From Akkermansiaceae bacterium (GTDB lineage: Bacteria > Verrucomicrobiota > Verrucomicrobiia > Verrucomicrobiales > Akkermansiaceae), in the NCBI GenBank assembly GCA_014379305.1, contig JACMMB010000226.1:1-8757 (forward strand): a stretch of 8,757 bases of DNA, in the 5' to 3' direction. The notes under the pieces are model-generated. The model saw only the letters and a list, made by a program, of their open reading frames with translations, searched no databases and had not been told where the DNA came from. The position numbers were made by a program, and so were the translations under genes. Shown here in pieces: positions 5,481-8,757 of this stretch. Position 1 is the stretch's first letter; each line of letters starts with the position of its first letter.

Positions 5481-7019
5481 TTAAGGATGTTTGCACCGAA
5501 GGAGACGCCAACCGGGAAGCATCGAAAGACGACGTACCAATCGGTGATCGGCCCCCAAGCGGAGAGCAATGCCCCTCGCGCTGAACAGACAAGCAACACA
5601 GGTAAGCATTACACCACATATTCGAGCGGGAACAACCTCTAGTATTTCACTTGCCAAAACTGTAGTGATAGCGAGTACGCTGGCGAATCCAACTATGCGA
5701 AGTGCTGCTCGTGACCATTGGAAACCACTAAGGCGTCGAGCAACTCCCCACATTACAAATACATATGCGAAGTAGAAACTCGCAAACGCAAGAGCGACTC
5801 CGAAGAGTCCAAATAGGGGTAAAAGCACAAGCGTCATCGCAAGATGAAACAGAATCAGGCTACATTCGCTACCAATTACCCAGAGAGCCTCGCCTTTGGC
5901 TCTTCCCACGAAACCGAGTGGCCACCCGACCACTTGGGCGAAACATCCCACAAAAAGTCCAACCAACAGTCGAGATGCCGGCAAAAACTCGGCAGTATAA
6001 AACACCTGCAAGATAAGTGGCGCGAAGGCGAGCGTTGCAATTAAGCCCGGCAGAGCCAGCAGCACTCCGATCTCAGTCTGATGGTTCACCAGGCAGTTGA
6101 CTGCCCTATTGTCTCCAGAAACGGATGACAGTCGAGGGAAGTAATCGATCACCATTGCGTTGAGAACGAATGCACCAAACATGCTGGCCAATGCAAAGGC
6201 AGCTTGGTAGAGCCCGTTTGCCGCAACCCCCAACTCCCGGATGATCATTCCGCGGGTGACAACCGCCACTATTGCCATCAAAATACCGCCAAGCATGAAG
6301 GCGATTCCGATTGACGCAAGTTTCCTCACCTCCGTGAGGAAAGTTTTCCAATTAAGCGAAGAGCGGCAAGGAGCGAGCCCTTTCGAAAAGTAAACCGAGC
6401 AACCAAAGGCTATTAGTCCAGAACCGAAGAGCGAGGCGACTATCCCATTCTTACCATAATTCCAGTAGAGAAGGATACTAAAGCCTGCCCCAAGGAGAGC
6501 TGAATAAATTCCGCACAGTGCTAGCTTGCGAAGAAGCTGGTTTGCCTGAAGGAGAGAATTCCGTGTGGCGGTTAGTCCAGTTAGTAAGACAACCCCTCCC
6601 AACGCAGCGATTTCGAGATATTGCGTCGAAGATTGGAAAGTCCAGAGGGCGATCGGCACTGCGAACAGAGCGGTCAAGAGCCAGGAAGCGAGACCAATGA
6701 TCCACGCTGACCGCTTCAACACCAACGATATGGTGGAAACGCGGTCTGTATCTCCGGCACCGCACGCCGCAGCAAGTTCCCTTACGCCACTTGATGTGAG
6801 ACCGAGATTCGTGATGCTGTCAATGAGCGAAACAAGCGACTGATAAAGTCCAATCAAGCCTAGGCCTCCCGAACCTAGCAAAACGGCCACAAGCTTTGTT
6901 CGCACAATCCCAATGATAAGGGTTGCTGCCTGGGCACCACCCGTGATGGAAGATGCTTTGAGTATGTTCCGGTAGTTTGAAATAGTAAAATTGGCGAGAG
7001 GTGAACTCAGGAAGAACAT
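5481..7019 (-). CDS. Wzx-type polysaccharide repeat-unit flippase (MOP superfamily)
   Basis: A 512-residue integral membrane protein, the usual length for lipid-linked oligosaccharide flippases, which turn the undecaprenyl-diphosphate-linked unit from the cytoplasmic to the periplasmic face. Long hydrophobic segments recur through the protein, on the order of 12 to 14 spans by eye. The N-terminal part, with RTKLVAVLLGSGGLGLIGLY (residues 40-59) then NLGLTSSGVREL, is close in pattern to WzxE and other O-antigen translocases. The C-terminus is basic (RLVRRLSMLPGWRLLRCKHP). ATG start at 7017-7019 overlaps the end of the FkbM gene by 13 bases, so the two are probably cotranscribed and coupled; no Shine-Dalgarno site is visible. 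A 9-bp perfect inverted repeat lies inside the gene. It belongs with the glycosyltransferases downstream and implies a Wzy-type pathway, though no polymerase is present here. Which Wzx subgroup and which glycan cannot be told. Confidence 0.9.
   Translation of the reverse strand: MFFLSSPLANFTISNYRNILKASSITGGAQAATLIIGIVRTKLVAVLLGSGGLGLIGLYQSLVSLIDSITNLGLTSSGVRELAAACGAGDTDRVSTISLVLKRSAWIIGLASWLLTALFAVPIALWTFQSSTQYLEIAALGGVVLLTGLTATRNSLLQANQLLRKLALCGIYSALLGAGFSILLYWNYGKNGIVASLFGSGLIAFGCSVYFSKGLAPCRSSLNWKTFLTEVRKLASIGIAFMLGGILMAIVAVVTRGMIIRELGVAANGLYQAAFALASMFGAFVLNAMVIDYFPRLSSVSGDNRAVNCLVNHQTEIGVLLALPGLIATLAFAPLILQVFYTAEFLPASRLLVGLFVGCFAQVVGWPLGFVGRAKGEALWVIGSECSLILFHLAMTLVLLPLFGLFGVALAFASFYFAYVFVMWGVARRLSGFQWSRAALRIVGFASVLAITTVLASEILEVVPARICGVMLTCVACLFSARGIALRLGADHRLVRRLSMLPGWRLLRCKHP
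6321..6342. repeat. Perfect 9-bp inverted repeat inside the flippase gene
   Basis: TTTCCTCAC (6321-6329) and GTGAGGAAA (6334-6342) are exact complements around CTCC, within codons for the segment KTFLTEVRK. Its mRNA would fold as a short-loop hairpin about 680 bases into the gene, and the sense-strand loop reads GGAG, a Shine-Dalgarno-like tetramer, though no start codon follows suitably. Confidence 0.75.
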
Positions 7020-7729
7020 CCATTCTTAATCGCGAGCGTATCCGCAGATCCTTCAATAAGCTTATACCCTTGATTCTTTAACATATGCGCGCACGCATTG
7101 CGGTTGGCATAATCAAGATGCTTGTGTTCGAAAAGGATGAGGTCTGGGCTCCAAAGCGCAAAGTCAAGTTGCTTTAAGACTTCGAAGTCATACCCTTCCA
7201 AATCGGTATGAAAGATATTAATTTTAGGAATTCGATGGGTTTCGAAAAGCGTTGTCAGACTCAGACATTTGACTTCGGTAAAGGTCAACAGATCTGCCAA
7301 ATCGGGAATGTCTTTCTGCGATTTCAGCACTTGGCTCTTTTCGAAGGAGCCAATTTGGTCATACCACCATGGAATGTCAGACGACTCGCAGGCACGGAGA
7401 TGGAAGAATTTTTTCGTTTCTTCGCGGTCCGAGATCGCTGCGTTTACTGGCACGATTTTTGACCGGCCATGGTGATTGCGAACAAGTCTTTCGAAAACGA
7501 AAGGCACCGGTTCGACCAATAGGCCAGACCAATCATAGTGTACTATCCAGTCGTGAAATGGATCATTCGTCTTGCCATCATTTGATCCAATTTGGACAAG
7601 AAATACGTTTTCCTTTCGAGTATTGGCATATCTTGTAAGTTTCTCGTCGATTCGCCTATCGTGTCGCCGTGCGAAGAAATGCCCCAGGCGATTCATCAGT
7701 CTTTCAGCGATGCGTTCTAGAGCAGACAT
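7007..7729 (-). CDS. FkbM-family SAM-dependent methyltransferase
   Basis: A 240-residue methyltransferase of the FkbM family, whose members methylate hydroxyls on sugars, polyketides and other small molecules. Motif I is FLVQIGSNDGKTNDP (43-57). GLLVEPVPFVFERL (69-82) ends the second strand with the acidic residue that binds the SAM ribose, and IVPVNAAIS (92-100) follows. NIFHTDLEGYDFEVLKQLDF (171-190) is the hallmark D-x-E-G-x-D segment, and LILFEHKHL (197-205) completes the core. The N-terminal 40 residues are basic and probably helical. ATG start at 7727-7729; no ribosome binding site precedes it. It is the first gene after the 192-base gap that holds the operator-like palindrome, so it probably heads the glycan operon. 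Its composition is low in GC (23 of 60 bases at 7561-7620) next to the GC-rich exosortase-partner gene. The substrate is unknown; a sugar of the repeat unit is the natural guess. Confidence 0.9.
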   Translation of the reverse strand: MSALERIAERLMNRLGHFFARRHDRRIDEKLTRYANTRKENVFLVQIGSNDGKTNDPFHDWIVHYDWSGLLVEPVPFVFERLVRNHHGRSKIVPVNAAISDREETKKFFHLRACESSDIPWWYDQIGSFEKSQVLKSQKDIPDLADLLTFTEVKCLSLTTLFETHRIPKINIFHTDLEGYDFEVLKQLDFALWSPDLILFEHKHLDYANRNACAHMLKNQGYKLIEGSADTLAIKNGCSS

Positions 7730-7762
7730 AATATGGATTGTAAGGAATAGGTAGATCGCTTA

Positions 7763-7777
7763 GTCAGATCATCTGAC
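7763..7777. promoter_or_regulatory. Operator-like palindrome upstream of the glycan operon
   Basis: GTCAGAT-C-ATCTGAC is a perfect inverted repeat with 7-base arms, 33 bases before the FkbM start codon. A TACAAT hexamer (7742 down to 7737, one mismatch from the sigma-70 -10 box) lies between it and the ATG. If that hexamer is used, the transcript would start almost at the start codon and the palindrome would cover the -35 region, where CTGACT sits at an over-long spacing of 19. A dimeric regulator could bind it. The symmetry is certain; the role is inferred. Apart from this, the gap 7730-7921 shows no gene and no convincing terminator for the gene upstream. Confidence 0.35.
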
Positions 7778-7921
7778 GGTGGATTGCCCGATTTCGAAAA
7801 AACATTGAATACTGGCCGGATCGTTCATGGCGGCGGGAAGCGGCGATTTAAGACGCGTCGCTACAAGGATTACGCTTGGCTTTTGCTTTCTATTGGCAGG
7901 TGGACGAGACTTCCACGCTCT

Positions 7922-8757
7922 TTATTGGAATTTCAAATCCTTGAGCATGGCGGATTCGAAGGCTTGCCAAGCAGCCTCACCATTGGCGGCACCGCGGACG
8001 GCTCCTTGGATGACCCGGGCATGGGAGGGGCTGAAGCGGGATAGGGCGCTCTTCAGGCGGACGGTGCGCAAGCGATCGAATTCGTCGCCGCCGATTCCTT
8101 CGCGGGCGTCGGCGGCTGAGAGATCGGCAACCCACACGGCGCGAAAGGCATGGACTTGCGGGCCGAGTGCGGCGGCGACTCCCCCACCCTTGCCGGGTTC
8201 GCGGAAGATGGTGTGGTCGAAAACGAGGGTTTCGCTGCCGATGGGATAGCGGATGGACTTTTCCCTGGAGACGAGCTTCATGCCGATGGAACCCATGCAG
8301 GCTTCCGGCATGTGGCGGAAGGCTTCGAGGACGCTGCCGGTATCGGTATTGTTCCACTCGAAAAAGGCGAGGTGGAGTCCGACGCCGTCGTCGAGCTGCG
8401 CGTGGAACACCTGGCCGGTCGTGCAGCGCAGCATGGGAGCGGCTTGTTTGTAGACTTCGGGAAGAGGAGTGAGGGAAGAGGTTGAGGGTTGAGAGTTGAT
8501 GGTTGATGGTTCAGAGGAAGAGGCTGGAGAAGAGGAAGAGGTGGAGGAGCTATCGGTTGGCGGTTGGCCGTTTGCGGTTGGCCGCTCTCCGCCCCCCGCC
8601 AACTGCTCGCCGCCCACTGCCAACTGCTCCCCACCTCCCGGTCGATAAACCAGCACGGGCTGGTTGATGCCGGCGGGAGCGGGGTGCATCCACCAATGGG
8701 CCGTGGCCTCCACCGCGCCGAGAAGGCAGACGATGACGCCGAGGATCGGGATGGCGC
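7922..8757 (-). CDS. Exosortase-associated EpsI-like protein, 5' end outside the window
   Basis: The frame is open to the window edge, so the start is missing. It begins inside a hydrophobic segment, AIPILGVIVCLLGAVEA, likely a membrane anchor or signal, followed by about 25 residues, then a low-complexity linker, then a globular domain. That domain contains LHLAFFEWNN and RHMPEACMGSIG, matching the H-x-P-x-x-C-x-x-x-G signature of the EpsI domain that accompanies exosortases, which anchor or process PEP-CTERM proteins and work alongside exopolysaccharide export. The likely place of action is the periplasmic side of the inner membrane. The linker, encoded at about 8457-8640, is rich in G, S, T, P and Q and built from heptanucleotide repeats. 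The gene is GC-rich (42 of 60 bases at 8101-8160), unlike the genes downstream. It ends with TAA at 7922-7924. It could also be the C-terminal part of a fused exosortase; the missing 5' end decides this. Confidence 0.65.
   Translation of the reverse strand, partial: AIPILGVIVCLLGAVEATAHWWMHPAPAGINQPVLVYRPGGGEQLAVGGEQLAGGGERPTANGQPPTDSSSTSSSSPASSSEPSTINSQPSTSSLTPLPEVYKQAAPMLRCTTGQVFHAQLDDGVGLHLAFFEWNNTDTGSVLEAFRHMPEACMGSIGMKLVSREKSIRYPIGSETLVFDHTIFREPGKGGGVAAALGPQVHAFRAVWVADLSAADAREGIGGDEFDRLRTVRLKSALSRFSPSHARVIQGAVRGAANGEAAWQAFESAMLKDLKFQ
8477..8511. repeat. Five tandem heptanucleotide repeats
   Basis: Units AGAGGTT, GAGGGTT, GAGAGTT, GATGGTT and GATGGTT follow without gaps; on the coding strand they read as AACCATC-like units. 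They encode part of the Ser/Thr/Pro/Gln linker (STINSQPSTSS). Because seven is not a multiple of three, gain or loss of one unit would shift the frame. Purine-rich GAAGAG-type sequence flanks them on the plus strand. Confidence 0.85.
8554..8588. repeat. Second block of degenerate heptanucleotide repeats
   Basis: CGGTTGG, CGGTTGG, CCGTTTG, CGGTTGG and CCGCTCT are consecutive seven-base units, the last one degenerate. They encode the RPTANGQPPTD part of the same linker. They share the GGTT core with the block at 8477-8511, which suggests a common origin. Confidence 0.75.
8598..8629. repeat. 21-base direct repeat encoding GGEQLA units
   Basis: GCCAACTGCTC occurs at 8598-8608 and again at 8619-8629, a spacing of 21 bases or three heptamers. 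On the coding strand it yields the peptide repeat GGEQLAV GGEQLAG. Here the period is a multiple of three, so copy change would keep the frame. Confidence 0.8.

Noticed and set aside
7784..8485. Long open plus-strand frames opposite the exosortase-partner gene.
   Set aside because: They come from the high GC of the real minus-strand gene; their residues are repetitive or arginine/proline rich with no family motif.

Overview
The window is a stretch of a bacterial surface- or exopolysaccharide locus in which every gene lies on the minus strand. Read in the direction of transcription (high to low coordinates) it holds: the 3' part of an exosortase-associated (EpsI-like) membrane protein gene; a 192-base gap with a palindromic operator-like site; an FkbM-type methyltransferase; a Wzx-type lipid-linked glycan flippase; a class I SAM methyltransferase gene broken by a one-base frameshift; two glycosyltransferases; a second, intact SAM methyltransferase; a third glycosyltransferase; and the start of a membrane acyltransferase (family 3) that contains a run of 15 G and is stopped by an in-frame TAA. 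There are no RNA genes, insertion sequences or CRISPR arrays.

The organism is probably a Gram-negative bacterium with an exosortase (PEP-CTERM type) system. An EpsI-like gene next to a glycan locus, moderately high GC outside the locus and almost no recognisable Shine-Dalgarno sites would fit Verrucomicrobiota or a relative. This is inference, and the phylum is not certain.

The genes fit one pathway. Three glycosyltransferases build a repeat unit on a lipid carrier, the methyltransferases and the acyltransferase decorate its sugars, and the flippase moves it across the inner membrane. No polymerase (Wzy), initiating sugar-phosphate transferase or nucleotide-sugar synthesis gene is in the window, so the locus continues outside it. 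From the FkbM gene to the third glycosyltransferase, genes are 10 to 45 bases apart or overlap, as in one operon. A 93-base gap precedes the acyltransferase.

The unusual points are these. Two of the decorating genes are broken while all glycosyltransferases are intact. One of the broken genes carries a long poly-G tract of the kind that drives phase variation. Heptanucleotide repeats have become an in-frame linker inside the exosortase-partner gene. Several perfect short-loop inverted repeats lie inside coding regions. Base composition falls sharply where the glycan genes begin, which suggests an acquired, mosaic locus.
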